A stretch of 47,159 nt of DNA, taken from positions 1 to 47,159 of the forward strand of contig JADJSS010000029.1 of the NCBI GenBank assembly GCA_016711605.1, read 5' to 3'. The stretch comes from Saprospirales bacterium. GTDB lineage: Bacteria; Bacteroidota; Bacteroidia; Chitinophagales; JADIYW01. A program made the position numbers and the translations under genes. Under the pieces are notes generated by a model, which did not search any database, was not told the DNA's origin, and worked only from the letters and a program-made list of their open reading frames with translations. This document shows, piece after piece, positions 28,327 through 37,018 of the stretch (position 1 is the first letter of the stretch; each line of letters begins with the position of its first letter).

Positions 28327-28515
28327 ATCTCTGTTTTAATAATTACATATTATCATTGAAATAATAATAAGCTCTATTAAATTTAGATAAGAAACAATTA
28401 TGAAATTGAACTGAAAAATTTAAATTGCCCTATTTTGAATTACTTAGTTAATAGCATTTTTTAATAAGTTTGTAAGCACAAATAACTGATTATAATCTGT
28501 TTGTGTGTAATTGAA

Positions 28516-29883
28516 CTATTGCAAAAGAAATAGATGAAAAGGTGATAGTGAAGGTGTATTAAATGTAGATTTCGGTAGAGTTTTATGTTTTGTTTTTTCT
28601 TTAAATCTGGAAATGATAAATAATGAAGAATCATATACCGTAAATTTGTCTGAATTTCTTTTTATAAATCTTTCTGTATTATATATAAGTGAATTAGACA
28701 GTTCAATGTTTTTTAATTCAATATGTATTTTAATACAAAATAATTTAGAAAATAAGGCAATAAAATAATTTTCACTGTAACTTAAATTATTGATAATTTT
28801 TAAGCATTTTTTCAGTTGATTTTCTTTGTAATAAACTAACGACAAAATGAATTCTTTTAATGCTTTGTTGGTGCCTTTGAAATAATGTTTTTCTTTATTC
28901 AAAATGAATATCGCGTCTTCTGTTTTTTCATTTAATACTAATAATAATAAATAGTGAAACATGGTGTTGTTGTCAATAAATTTATTTTCGAGATTTATAG
29001 TTAAAATACGATTTATGGTAACGAATAAGCTATGTTGATTTTTATTAAAATAAAATCCAATAATTAATTCTAAAAATAAAATTTTCCTTTCCAGTATATT
29101 TTTATTAATCAATTCAATCGAATTGGATTCATTCAATAATTCATAAGCTGCATTAATGTGTTTAAAATAATTATCATCTTTAAAACTTAATCTTGCCAAC
29201 GAAATGATATAGCCAATTTTTAATGCTATAAAATTGCATTGGTCTTTTAAGTTTTCAAGTTCAGTACTTAATTTTTCTTTATCAATATTAATTAATAAAT
29301 GACTGTCAATATACATGTTTGACAAGTTGTTATAATAATCAACATTTTTTTCGTGATAAAAAAAATCGATATCATTTTTTAGTTGATTGTTTAACACAAC
29401 TGCTTCACGAAAACTTTTTTCTGTTTGTGCATTAAATTTTAATCTTATTTTTCCACGAATTGCTTTAATCTCTATATAACTATCACTTAGCAAATGTGCT
29501 TGCTGATATGCTTTTTCGTAATAATATTCTAATAAAAATGGATTGCTTGTTTTTTCTAAGGATTCTGCAATAATGATATTTCGTAATTTCTGATCTGCTG
29601 TTACATGACTTTGTATGATAATGTTTTCAATAACTGTTGCATAATAATCCAGATTTCTTCTGCAGATATGATCAATTTCCAAGTTGTTTTTATCTTTAAA
29701 TTGATGCTTGGTTTCAATGGCTAAAAGGTTGCTGAAATCATCTAAATATTTAATTTTATTTTTAAGTACTTTGTATAAAATCTGTAAACGTTTGTCTTTG
29801 CTTTCTCTACAGAAAAGAATTAGTGTTCTGTGTTCTTCAGAAGTGATTTCATTTAATAATTCTATGACTCTTTTGCCTTTCAT
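28516..29883 (-). CDS. Helical-repeat protein of unknown function
   Basis: I do not recognise a named family. The protein has 455 residues, is rich in Lys, Asn, Leu and Ile, has no signal peptide, and is almost entirely helical. Repeated helix pairs (YYEKAYQQAHLLSDSYIEIKA, KTEDAIFILNKEKHYFKGTN, LIYNTERFIKRNSD) recall TPR-like solenoids without the strict consensus. Bacteroidota genomes contain many such lineage-specific scaffold-like proteins. It lies 189 bases upstream of the 2142-residue surface protein gene on the same strand and 61 bases downstream of the SirB1-like gene. A link to the surface protein is not shown by the sequence. Confidence 0.8.
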   Translation of the reverse strand: MKGKRVIELLNEITSEEHRTLILFCRESKDKRLQILYKVLKNKIKYLDDFSNLLAIETKHQFKDKNNLEIDHICRRNLDYYATVIENIIIQSHVTADQKLRNIIIAESLEKTSNPFLLEYYYEKAYQQAHLLSDSYIEIKAIRGKIRLKFNAQTEKSFREAVVLNNQLKNDIDFFYHEKNVDYYNNLSNMYIDSHLLINIDKEKLSTELENLKDQCNFIALKIGYIISLARLSFKDDNYFKHINAAYELLNESNSIELINKNILERKILFLELIIGFYFNKNQHSLFVTINRILTINLENKFIDNNTMFHYLLLLVLNEKTEDAIFILNKEKHYFKGTNKALKEFILSLVYYKENQLKKCLKIINNLSYSENYFIALFSKLFCIKIHIELKNIELSNSLIYNTERFIKRNSDKFTVYDSSLFIISRFKEKTKHKTLPKSTFNTPSLSPFHLFLLQ

Positions 29884-29944
29884 CGAAAAACGAAAATAAA
29901 ATAATAAATTGAAAATTGTATGTGAATGTTAATTTGGAAATGAA

Positions 29945-30853
29945 TTATTCTTCTATCAAATCATCATCTTCATGCTGAAATAAATCAAATAATTCTTTCA
30001 ATTGATGTGCTTTATCAATATTTCCAGTTTGGTCGTAGCAAGAAAGCTGGTTGTAGATCAGTGTTTTTATAATTTCAAGATTATTGCATGGTGAATAAAA
30101 TTTCACATGCGATTTCATTTTCATTTGCTCTAAATAATGTGTGATTTCACTTCGAGAAAATGCAATACCTTTATTCAAAGGATTCAAATAAAACTGAACA
30201 GATTTTTCCTGATTGGCAGCACTCAATTCTTCTTCTGTTAAATGTTTTCTGCAATAACACATAATAAAATGATACGGCAAATTGATACCGTAAATTGGTA
30301 ATTCATTTTTTTGTGCTAAGATTAAATATAAAATTCCTAAGCTTAATGAGTTTCCTTTTTTAGAATCTAATAAGTTGCTGATGTAACCTAAATCAGGATC
30401 GAGTTGCTGCGACTGATGGCCAAAGAATCCATGCAGTTGAAACAAGATATGATTCATCACATGAGCTTCTTCTAATGCAGATAATGCCGGATTTAATTCA
30501 ATCCAAATCGTTTTAGAAATGCTATCTATTTTTTGAGTTACTTTAAATTCATCTAATTCAGGATATTGAAATTTGGAAATTATCAGCGCACCTTCTAATA
30601 AATCTTCGCTTCCTTTTGCAATCCATTTTATCAATCTATCTTTTACATTGGAAAATTGAATCTTGTTAATTAAATCTTCTAAGCGTTTTTGAATCAGCTG
30701 ATTTTCTGAAGTTTCCCAAGCTGATTCCAATAATGGAATGCCTTCAACACCTAATGAAAACAGCTTATTCGATACATGCGAATACACTTCGTTGTCATTA
30801 TCATCTAATAAAGTGATAAGTGCTTTAAATTCGTTTTCAGAAACTTCTTGCAT
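29945..30853 (-). CDS. SirB1-like transglutaminase-fold protein
   Basis: A 302-residue protein. The N-terminal third is helical (HEAT-like, LLDDNDNEVYSHVSNKLFSL). From residue about 115 comes a SirB1-type transglutaminase-like domain: ALSALEEAHVMNHILF, then DPDLGYISNLLDSKKGNSLS, LGILYLILAQKNELPIYGIN and LPYHFIM. In this family the usual catalytic Cys is often lost. Here the place before GNSLSLGILY shows Ser rather than an obvious Cys, so I would not claim enzymatic activity. A C-terminal TPR-like tail follows (LIYNQLSCYDQTGNIDKAHQLKELF). It stands alone, 64 bases after the HepT gene. Confidence 0.85.
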   Translation of the reverse strand: MQEVSENEFKALITLLDDNDNEVYSHVSNKLFSLGVEGIPLLESAWETSENQLIQKRLEDLINKIQFSNVKDRLIKWIAKGSEDLLEGALIISKFQYPELDEFKVTQKIDSISKTIWIELNPALSALEEAHVMNHILFQLHGFFGHQSQQLDPDLGYISNLLDSKKGNSLSLGILYLILAQKNELPIYGINLPYHFIMCYCRKHLTEEELSAANQEKSVQFYLNPLNKGIAFSRSEITHYLEQMKMKSHVKFYSPCNNLEIIKTLIYNQLSCYDQTGNIDKAHQLKELFDLFQHEDDDLIEE

Positions 30854-30916
30854 AATTTATAGCTACAATATAGAAGTAAATTTTAAAAAATAAAATTATT
30901 TTTTGGTTGATTTTTC

Positions 30917-31270
30917 TCAACAATTGTGCTGAATGATTATACCGATATCCGTTTTTAATTTAGGCAGATGCAATTGAATAATATTCCAAACCTCTTTAGC
31001 ATCCACACCAAAATAATCATGAGCAACAATATTTCGGAATCCTTTTATTTTAAACCAATCAATACTATTATAATGATTTGTGAATTCATCGGATAATCTA
31101 ACTACCATTTCGCCGATTACAATAAAATTCATTAAAACTGCATCAAAAGATTCCGTATCACCAAACAGTTCATCTTCGTTGGAAATATCTTGAGTATAGA
31201 TTTCTATTTTAGAAATACTGTCTAAAATGCTTAATAAATTTACTTCATCTTTCTTTGATAAATTAAACAT
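30917..31270 (-). CDS. hepT: HepT-like HEPN ribonuclease toxin (DUF86)
   Basis: A 117-residue all-helical HEPN protein. The RNase motif Rx4HxY is intact: Arg79, His84 and Tyr86 in FRNIVAHDYFGVD. ESFDAVLMNFIVIGEMVVRL is the family's dimer helix. HepT toxins cleave RNA and, in studied cases, are silenced when their MntA partner adds AMP to the motif tyrosine. The gene overlaps the end of mntA by eight bases, the usual order for this module. All key residues are present, so toxin and antitoxin both look functional. Confidence 0.93.
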   Translation of the reverse strand: MFNLSKKDEVNLLSILDSISKIEIYTQDISNEDELFGDTESFDAVLMNFIVIGEMVVRLSDEFTNHYNSIDWFKIKGFRNIVAHDYFGVDAKEVWNIIQLHLPKLKTDIGIIIQHNC

Positions 31271-31559
31271 AAATGGCTTCGCTCAGAATTTGAGTTTTGT
31301 AAAATGGTTTTATGTATTTTTCATTACAAATGTCAACATCAGATTTTAGCAAATCATGTAAATACGTTTTTAATTCTCTTTTTACAGAATATAAATCATT
31401 TGTCTTGTTGCTGAAAGTTACCAATAAATCTATATCTGATTTTTCGGAGTTCTCATTTCGTGCATAAGAACCAAATAAAGCAATAGTTTCTAAATAAAAT
31501 TTAGATTGCAGAAATTCTTTGTTTTCTGATAATTGCAATATAATTTGCTCTTTTGTCAT
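31263..31559 (-). CDS. mntA: MntA-like minimal nucleotidyltransferase antitoxin
   Basis: A 98-residue nucleotidyltransferase. The catalytic signature GSx10DxD is exact: Gly30-Ser31, then Asp42 and Asp44 in SDIDLLV. Later KSDVDICN supplies a third acidic residue. In characterised pairs this enzyme AMPylates the HEPN toxin encoded next to it. It is first in a two-gene operon with hepT and overlaps it by eight bases. A TAACTTTG box lies four bases before the ATG, so the transcript may be almost leaderless. Confidence 0.93.
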   Translation of the reverse strand: MTKEQIILQLSENKEFLQSKFYLETIALFGSYARNENSEKSDIDLLVTFSNKTNDLYSVKRELKTYLHDLLKSDVDICNEKYIKPFYKTQILSEAIYV

Positions 31560-31563
31560 ATTG

Positions 31564-31571
31564 CAAAGTTA
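31564..31571 (-). promoter_or_regulatory. Candidate -7 promoter box for mntA-hepT
   Basis: On the minus strand TAACTTTG matches TAnnTTTG and ends four bases before the mntA ATG. No matching -33 TTG is seen. The closeness to the ATG would give a very short or absent 5' leader. Confidence 0.4.
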
Positions 31572-31597
31572 AGAGTAATTTATAAATTAGAAAGTTT

Positions 31598-34129
31598 TTA
31601 TTTTTTCTTCGCTGCAGCTTTTTTTGCAGGTGCTTTTTTCGTTGCTGCCTTCTTTGCTTTTTCTGCAAATGCATTTGGTATTTGTACTTCAATCATTTTT
31701 TTGACATCTTCTAAAGAAAGCAATGCAGCTTCTTCAGGTGTGTATTTTTTGCCAGTTAATTTCAATATTTTTTTATTGAATTTAATGATCGGACCCCAAC
31801 GTGCGTTCTCTACAGATATTTTTTGTTCAGGAAAATTTAAGATAAATCTGTTTTCTTCTTTCTCTAATTTTTTCTCAATTAAATCAGCACATTCAGCTGC
31901 ATCAATAGTGTCAAATTTATAACGCGCAGGAATGTTAATGAACAAGCCGTCCCATTTTATAAACGGACCAAATCTGCCTTTACCTTTTGTAATCGGTTTG
32001 CCATCGTAATGTGCAATTGGTGCGTCTTCTACTTGTTTACCTTTGATCACTTCAATCGCTCTTTCTAAAGTAACATCTAATGGTTCTTCACCTTTTGGCA
32101 ATGAAATAAATGCTTCACCATGTTTTACATAAGGTCCGAAACGTCCAATGTTTACTACTACTTCTTGTCCTTCATATTCACCTAAACTCAATGGTAATTT
32201 AAATAATTCCATCGCGTCTTCAAACGTAATCGTTTCAATACTTTGTGATGATTTTAGTTTTGCGTAACGTGGTTTTTCTTCTTCTTCCTGAACACCTAAT
32301 TGTATCATTGGACCAAATCTTCCTAAGCGAACAGAAACTTGTCTGCCTGTTTCCGGATCGGTTCCTAAGATGCGTTCGCCTGTTACATAAGTAGTGCTTT
32401 CACCACTAGCTTCTATTTCTTTATGAAATGGCTCATAAAATTGTTTTAATGATTTCGACCAGTTTTTATTGCCTTCTGCAATTAAGTCAAAATCTTTTTC
32501 CATTTCCGCTGTGAAAGAATAATCCATTACACGCGTGAAATTTTCCATCAAATAATCAGTCACTAAATTTCCAATATCTGTAGGTAATAATTTTCCTTTT
32601 AACGAACCTGTATTTTCAGATAATGTTTCTTTAGAAATTTCTTTATTAGCAGATAAATCTAATTTTTGATAGGAGCGTGGTTTGCCTTCTGCTTCACCTT
32701 TTATAACATATTCTCTGTTCTGAATAGTAGAAATTGTTGGTGCATATGTTGATGGTCGACCAATGCCTAATTCTTCTAATTTTTTAATTAAACTTGCTTC
32801 TGTAAAACGAGATGGTGGTTGTGAAAAACGTTGACGTGCTTCAATATTTTTATAGTCTAAAATTTGTCCAATAGTTAATGCAGGCAACATACCAGCTTCT
32901 TCTGTTTCTTCATCGTCTGTACTTTCTAAATACACTTTTAAAAAACCATCGAATTTTAATACTTCGCCTTCTGCATTAAATTTTTCTTTTCTATTTGAGA
33001 TATCAATTTTCGCAACTGTTTTTTCTAATTTGGCATTGCTCATTTGTGATGCAATCGTACGTTTCCATATTAAATCATACAAACGTTCTTCATCACGATT
33101 ACTACCTTCATTTGGATTTTGAATGTAGGTTGGACGAATACCTTCGTGTGCTTCCTGAGCAGAAGAATTTTTAGATGCGTATTGTTTTTTGTTTGAATAT
33201 TCGTTGCCGAAACTCTTATTTATATATTGTTGAATATTTCCAAGTGCTTCTTCAGATAAATTTGGCGAGTCTGTTCTCATGTAAGTAATCTTACCAGCTT
33301 CATACAATTTCTGCGCTACAATCATTGTTCTCGAAACAGAAAAACCTAGTTTGCGCGATGCTTCTTGTTGTAAGGTTGAAGTGGTAAATGGTGCAGCTGG
33401 ACTTTTTTGTGTTGGTTTTACTTGTATGTCAGCCACTTTAAAAATTGCAGTTTTGCAGTCTTCTAAAAATGCTGCAGCTTCTTTTTCTGTCTCGTATTTT
33501 TCTGATAGTTCTGCTTTAAATGTTTTTTGTGCTGATAAAAAATACGCAACTACTTTGTAAAAAGATTCTGAATTAAAGTTATTGATTTCTCGTTCTCTTT
33601 CTACTACTAAACGAACGGCAACGGATTGCACACGACCAGCCGATAAGGTACGTCTTCCTAATTTTTTCCATAAAACAGGAGACAATTCAAATCCAACTAC
33701 TCTATCTAATATACGACGAGCTTGTTGTGCATAAAATAAATTCTGATCTAATAATCGCGGATTGGCTACAGCCTTTTTAATGGCTGGTGCAGTAATTTCA
33801 TTAAATACAATACGTTTTGTTTTATTAATATCCAATTTCAACACTTCGCATAAATGCCACGAAATGGCTTCACCTTCGCGGTCCTCATCCGTTGCGAGCC
33901 ATACTTCACTATTTTTTGCCAACTTTTGTAATTCACGAACTACTTGTTCTTTATCTTCTGATATAATATAATTAGGTGCAAAGTTATTAGCGATATCGAT
34001 ACCCATTTCTTTCTTAGCCAAATCGCGAATATGACCATAGCACGATTTCACCTGGAAATCTGCACCAAGAATTTTTTCTATCGTTTTCGCTTTTGCAGGC
34101 GATTCTACTATTAGTAAATTTTTTGCCAT
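31598..34129 (-). CDS. topA: DNA topoisomerase I
   Basis: An 843-residue type IA topoisomerase that relaxes negative supercoils. The N-terminal Toprim domain has LLIVESPAKAKTIEKIL and ATDEDREGEAISWH with its acidic metal ligands. The core carries SAGRVQSVAVRLVVERE, and the active-site Tyr283 lies in GKITYMRTDSPNLS. ASLIKKLEELGIGRPSTYAP is also typical. The C-terminal region has repeats with GRFGP (about residues 600-790) without four-Cys zinc fingers, the Bacteroidota style, and ends in a lysine/alanine-rich tail that probably binds DNA. The gene is divergent from purB across a 215-base gap. Confidence 0.97.
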   Translation of the reverse strand: MAKNLLIVESPAKAKTIEKILGADFQVKSCYGHIRDLAKKEMGIDIANNFAPNYIISEDKEQVVRELQKLAKNSEVWLATDEDREGEAISWHLCEVLKLDINKTKRIVFNEITAPAIKKAVANPRLLDQNLFYAQQARRILDRVVGFELSPVLWKKLGRRTLSAGRVQSVAVRLVVEREREINNFNSESFYKVVAYFLSAQKTFKAELSEKYETEKEAAAFLEDCKTAIFKVADIQVKPTQKSPAAPFTTSTLQQEASRKLGFSVSRTMIVAQKLYEAGKITYMRTDSPNLSEEALGNIQQYINKSFGNEYSNKKQYASKNSSAQEAHEGIRPTYIQNPNEGSNRDEERLYDLIWKRTIASQMSNAKLEKTVAKIDISNRKEKFNAEGEVLKFDGFLKVYLESTDDEETEEAGMLPALTIGQILDYKNIEARQRFSQPPSRFTEASLIKKLEELGIGRPSTYAPTISTIQNREYVIKGEAEGKPRSYQKLDLSANKEISKETLSENTGSLKGKLLPTDIGNLVTDYLMENFTRVMDYSFTAEMEKDFDLIAEGNKNWSKSLKQFYEPFHKEIEASGESTTYVTGERILGTDPETGRQVSVRLGRFGPMIQLGVQEEEEKPRYAKLKSSQSIETITFEDAMELFKLPLSLGEYEGQEVVVNIGRFGPYVKHGEAFISLPKGEEPLDVTLERAIEVIKGKQVEDAPIAHYDGKPITKGKGRFGPFIKWDGLFINIPARYKFDTIDAAECADLIEKKLEKEENRFILNFPEQKISVENARWGPIIKFNKKILKLTGKKYTPEEAALLSLEDVKKMIEVQIPNAFAEKAKKAATKKAPAKKAAAKKK

Positions 34130-34304
34130 AAATTAAAGTATTAAGGTATAAGTAATAAGTAGTAAGTGGTTGATATTAATAAACAAAAAGCAGGAATTTT
34201 TTCCTTCTTATTACTTGCTACATATTACTTACGCCTATTTCCAACTCGCAAATAAAACTAAATTTTCCATTTTCTTCACTATAACGTTCAAATAAATCAA
34301 AAAT

Positions 34305-34331
34305 TTGTTGTGTAGAAATTGCTTATTTTTG
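34305..34331 (+). promoter_or_regulatory. Candidate promoter for purB
   Basis: TTG at 34305-34307 and TATTTTTG at 34324-34331 are 16 bases apart and match the Bacteroidota -33/-7 pattern. The same pair with the same spacing precedes the CDP-alcohol phosphatidyltransferase gene. The purB ATG is 14 bases downstream. Confidence 0.5.
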
Positions 34332-34344
34332 TAAAAAAGATAAA

Positions 34345-35679
34345 ATGAGCCAATTATTTTCCATTTCACCAATTGATGGACGCTATCGAAATAAAGTTGC
34401 AAAGCTTGAGAACTATTTTTCGGAATTTGCTTTAATTAAATATAGAGTGAAAGTTGAGATTGAGTATTTTATTGAATTATCGAATACTATAAAAGAAGTA
34501 GGAAAATTGTCTACATCGCAAAAAGAATCGCTAAGAAATATCTATTTAAATTTTAGTGAAACGAATGCATTGCGTGTTAAAGAAATTGAAAAAACAACGA
34601 ATCACGATGTGAAAGCTGTGGAATATTTCATTAAAGAAAATATTTCTGATAAGGATTTAATTAAAAAATCTGAGTTCATTCATTTTGGTTTAACTTCTCA
34701 AGACATTAATAACACAGCCATTCCGTTGAGTTTAAAAGATAGTTTTAATGAAGTGTATGCTTTGCAATTTCAATCTTTAATTAAAGCATTAAAATCAAAA
34801 GTAAAAGAATACAACGCAATTCCGATGTTGGCAAAAACGCATGGACAACCTGCTTCGCCAACACGCTTAGGAAAAGAATTTGATGTGTTTGTAAAACGAT
34901 TGGAAAATCAATTCGTTTATTTTAATTCGATTCCGTATTCAGCGAAATTTGGTGGCGCCACAGGAAATTTTAATGCTCATCAGGTTGCATATCCAACAAC
35001 TAACTGGAAAAAGTTTGCTGCAAATTTTGTTGAAAAGAATCTTGGATTATCTCATTCGTTTCCTACTACACAAATTGAACATTACGATAATTTAGCAGCG
35101 TTGTTTCATAATTACGCGCGCATCAACACTATTTTAATTGATTTATGCAGAGATATTTGGACCTATGTTTCCATGGAATATTTCAAACAAAAAATAAAAG
35201 CTGGCGAAATTGGAAGTTCGGCTATGCCACACAAAGTAAATCCAATTGACTTTGAAAATGCAGAAGGAAATTTAGGAATGGCAAATGCGTTGTTCAATCA
35301 TTTGGCAGAAAAATTGCCAATTTCAAGATTGCAACGCGATTTAACAGACTCTACAGTATTAAGAAACATTGGTGTTCCGATTGCACATACGATGATTGCC
35401 TTTGATTCTATCTTAAAAGGTTTGGATAAGTTATTGGTGAATGAAGCGAAGATAAAACAAGACTTAGAAGATAACTGGATTGTAGTTGCCGAAGCCATAC
35501 AAACCGTGTTGCGCCGCGAAGGTTTTGATAAACCGTATGAAGCCTTAAAAAATCTCACCAGAACAAATACTAAAATAGGCGAGAAAGAAATCCATGCATT
35601 TATTGATAGTTTAAATGTGAAAGCAAGTATTAAAAAAGAGTTGAAACTAATCACACCGTTTAATTTTGTTGGAATATAG
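34345..35679 (+). CDS. purB: Adenylosuccinate lyase
   Basis: A 444-residue member of the fumarase/aspartase superfamily. It cleaves SAICAR and adenylosuccinate in purine synthesis. The N-terminal SPIDGRYRNKVAKLENYFSE is characteristic. KTHGQPASPTRLGKEF carries a catalytic His, TSQDINNTA is a conserved substrate loop, and the signature GSSAMPHKVNPIDFENAEGN carries the flexible serine loop. The length fits the E. coli-type PurB (about 456 residues). A candidate promoter lies 14 bases upstream. The next gene starts three bases after the stop, so they may be co-transcribed. Confidence 0.97.
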   Translation: MSQLFSISPIDGRYRNKVAKLENYFSEFALIKYRVKVEIEYFIELSNTIKEVGKLSTSQKESLRNIYLNFSETNALRVKEIEKTTNHDVKAVEYFIKENISDKDLIKKSEFIHFGLTSQDINNTAIPLSLKDSFNEVYALQFQSLIKALKSKVKEYNAIPMLAKTHGQPASPTRLGKEFDVFVKRLENQFVYFNSIPYSAKFGGATGNFNAHQVAYPTTNWKKFAANFVEKNLGLSHSFPTTQIEHYDNLAALFHNYARINTILIDLCRDIWTYVSMEYFKQKIKAGEIGSSAMPHKVNPIDFENAEGNLGMANALFNHLAEKLPISRLQRDLTDSTVLRNIGVPIAHTMIAFDSILKGLDKLLVNEAKIKQDLEDNWIVVAEAIQTVLRREGFDKPYEALKNLTRTNTKIGEKEIHAFIDSLNVKASIKKELKLITPFNFVGI

Positions 35680-35682
35680 ATT

Positions 35683-36132
35683 ATGGATTACACAACAAAT
35701 CCAAATTTCTATTTAGATGGAAATAAATATAAGTTCAAGTATATCTGCTTTGATTGTAGAAAGATATTCAAGAGAAAAATATTATCTGATTTTGAAAATT
35801 CTGAAGAATGTTTTGATAAGATGGCAAAATGTCCACAATGCAATAAAGAATCAACTTATATTGGTCAAAAATTCAGAGCACCCAAAATTGAAAATGAGCA
35901 AGCTTGGAATTCACTAAAGATTTTATTAGACATAGGAGTTTTAGGTTACGATGGTTGGGCATCGCCTTCAGTAAAATTATTTGGTACAAAGAAAGCACTA
36001 AAAGATTATTTAGAAACACTTAAAGAAGAAACAAAGTGTCTAATAAATAAAATGTATTCTAAAGAAATTAATTCGCACCAAAGTCAAATAATAAAGAAAA
36101 TAGATTTTCACTTAAAAAATCTGAAATCATAA
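35683..36132 (+). CDS. Small protein with zinc-ribbon-like cysteines, unknown function
   Basis: A 149-residue protein of no family I can name. Two CxxC pairs, ICFDCRK (residues about 22-28) and KCPQCNK (about 49-55), form a likely zinc ribbon. The middle is hydrophobic and glycine-containing (LLDIGVLGYDGWASPSVKLF). The C-terminus is a lysine-rich helix (KKIDFHLKNLKS). There is no signal peptide. It begins three bases after the purB stop and ends 19 bases before the arsC-like gene on the same strand, so a purB-unknown-arsC transcript is plausible. Confidence 0.75.
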   Translation: MDYTTNPNFYLDGNKYKFKYICFDCRKIFKRKILSDFENSEECFDKMAKCPQCNKESTYIGQKFRAPKIENEQAWNSLKILLDIGVLGYDGWASPSVKLFGTKKALKDYLETLKEETKCLINKMYSKEINSHQSQIIKKIDFHLKNLKS

Positions 36133-36151
36133 TTAAAAAATCTGAAATTCC

Positions 36152-36493
36152 ATGCTAACCATCTACCATAACAACCGTTGCGGAAAAAGCAGAAGTGCTT
36201 TATGCATTTTAGAAGAAACAGGTAAACCGTTTAAAACTGTTGAATACTTAAAAGATGTGCCGAGTGTGGAAGAATTGAAAAGCATCATTAAAAAATTGCA
36301 ACTAAAACCGCACGATTTAATCAGAACAAAAGAGCCGATTTATTTAGAAAACTATAAAGGCAAAACGCTTAGCGATGATGCATGGATAGAAGCGATGCAT
36401 AAATATCCAATTTTAATTGAGCGACCCATTGTTATCAACGGAAATAAAGCTGTTGTTGCTCGACCACCAGAAAAAGTAAATGAGATTTTATAA
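36152..36493 (+). CDS. ArsC-family reductase (glutaredoxin-linked arsenate reductase-like)
   Basis: A 113-residue thioredoxin-fold protein of the ArsC/Spx/YffB group. The N-terminal IYHNNRCGKSRSAL puts the catalytic Cys at residue 10. LKPHDLIRTKEPIY and PILIERPIVINGNKAVVARPPE carry the arginines of the anion site. True ArsC reduces arsenate to arsenite with glutaredoxin and glutathione. Many Bacteroidota homologues sit away from ars operons, as here, so arsenate as substrate is not shown. Its last six bases overlap the convergent HsdR-N-like gene. Confidence 0.88.
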   Translation: MLTIYHNNRCGKSRSALCILEETGKPFKTVEYLKDVPSVEELKSIIKKLQLKPHDLIRTKEPIYLENYKGKTLSDDAWIEAMHKYPILIERPIVINGNKAVVARPPEKVNEIL

Positions 36494-36913
36494 ATCTTCA
36501 AATTTAGGTAATACAAATATTTGTGAAGAAGTCTCATTTTCTATTTTAAAATAAAATGATTGTATTCCATTTGTTACTACTAAAAACGGAACGCTTAATT
36601 TTAGATTATAGGTTGCAATCTGGCGCAGTGTTTTTTCGTTGAGTTCAATGGTTTCCTCTTTGCATTCAATCAAAATTTTTGGTTGCAATTGTTGATTGAA
36701 AACTACTATATCGTAGCGTTTGCTGAGTTCGTTTACGGTAATTGTTTTTTCTACAGAAATATACTTTTGCGGAAAATGATATTCATTAATAAGAAGTTGT
36801 AACGTAAATTGCCGAACTTTTTCTTCTGGTGTTAATAGTATCCATTTTCTTCTAATCAAACAAAAAATATGCTTTTTATTGTTGATTATTTTTATGGATG
36901 GAATAGTAGCCAT
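36488..36913 (-). CDS. Stand-alone HsdR N-terminal-like (PD-(D/E)XK) protein
   Basis: A 141-residue protein similar to the N-terminal nuclease domain of type I restriction subunit R (HSDR_N_2 group). The nuclease core is visible: RYDIVVFNQQLQPKILIECK supplies the Asp and the ExK (Glu-Cys-Lys). ETIELNEKTLRQIATYN and PFLVVTNGIQSFYF complete the typical fold. In Bacteroidota this domain is often encoded alone with no methylase or specificity subunit near it, as here, and its function is unknown. It is convergent with the ArsC-like gene (six-base overlap) and 105 bases from lepB. Confidence 0.87.
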   Translation of the reverse strand: MATIPSIKIINNKKHIFCLIRRKWILLTPEEKVRQFTLQLLINEYHFPQKYISVEKTITVNELSKRYDIVVFNQQLQPKILIECKEETIELNEKTLRQIATYNLKLSVPFLVVTNGIQSFYFKIENETSSQIFVLPKFEDL

Positions 36914-36926
36914 GAATTAATTTTTG

Positions 36927-36954
36927 CTCACAGATTACGCTGATTTTCACAGAA
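36927..36954 (-). repeat. 28-base dispersed extragenic repeat, copy 1
   Basis: On the minus strand it reads TTCTGTGAAAATC, two variable bases around a G, then GTAATCTGTGAG. It matches copy 2 at 45650-45677 in 26 of 28 positions, in opposite orientation. Both copies lie in short gene-free gaps. Confidence 0.7.
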
Positions 36955-37018
36955 ATGATTTGACTAATATCACGAATATAAAATCACACTCATCAAATCA
37001 AATCATAGTTCTGATATC

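Noticed and set aside
31533..31922. 129-residue plus-strand frame opposite the topA 3' end
   Set aside because: It is the complement of the lysine/alanine-rich topA tail and gives a Phe/Ala-rich string with no family match.
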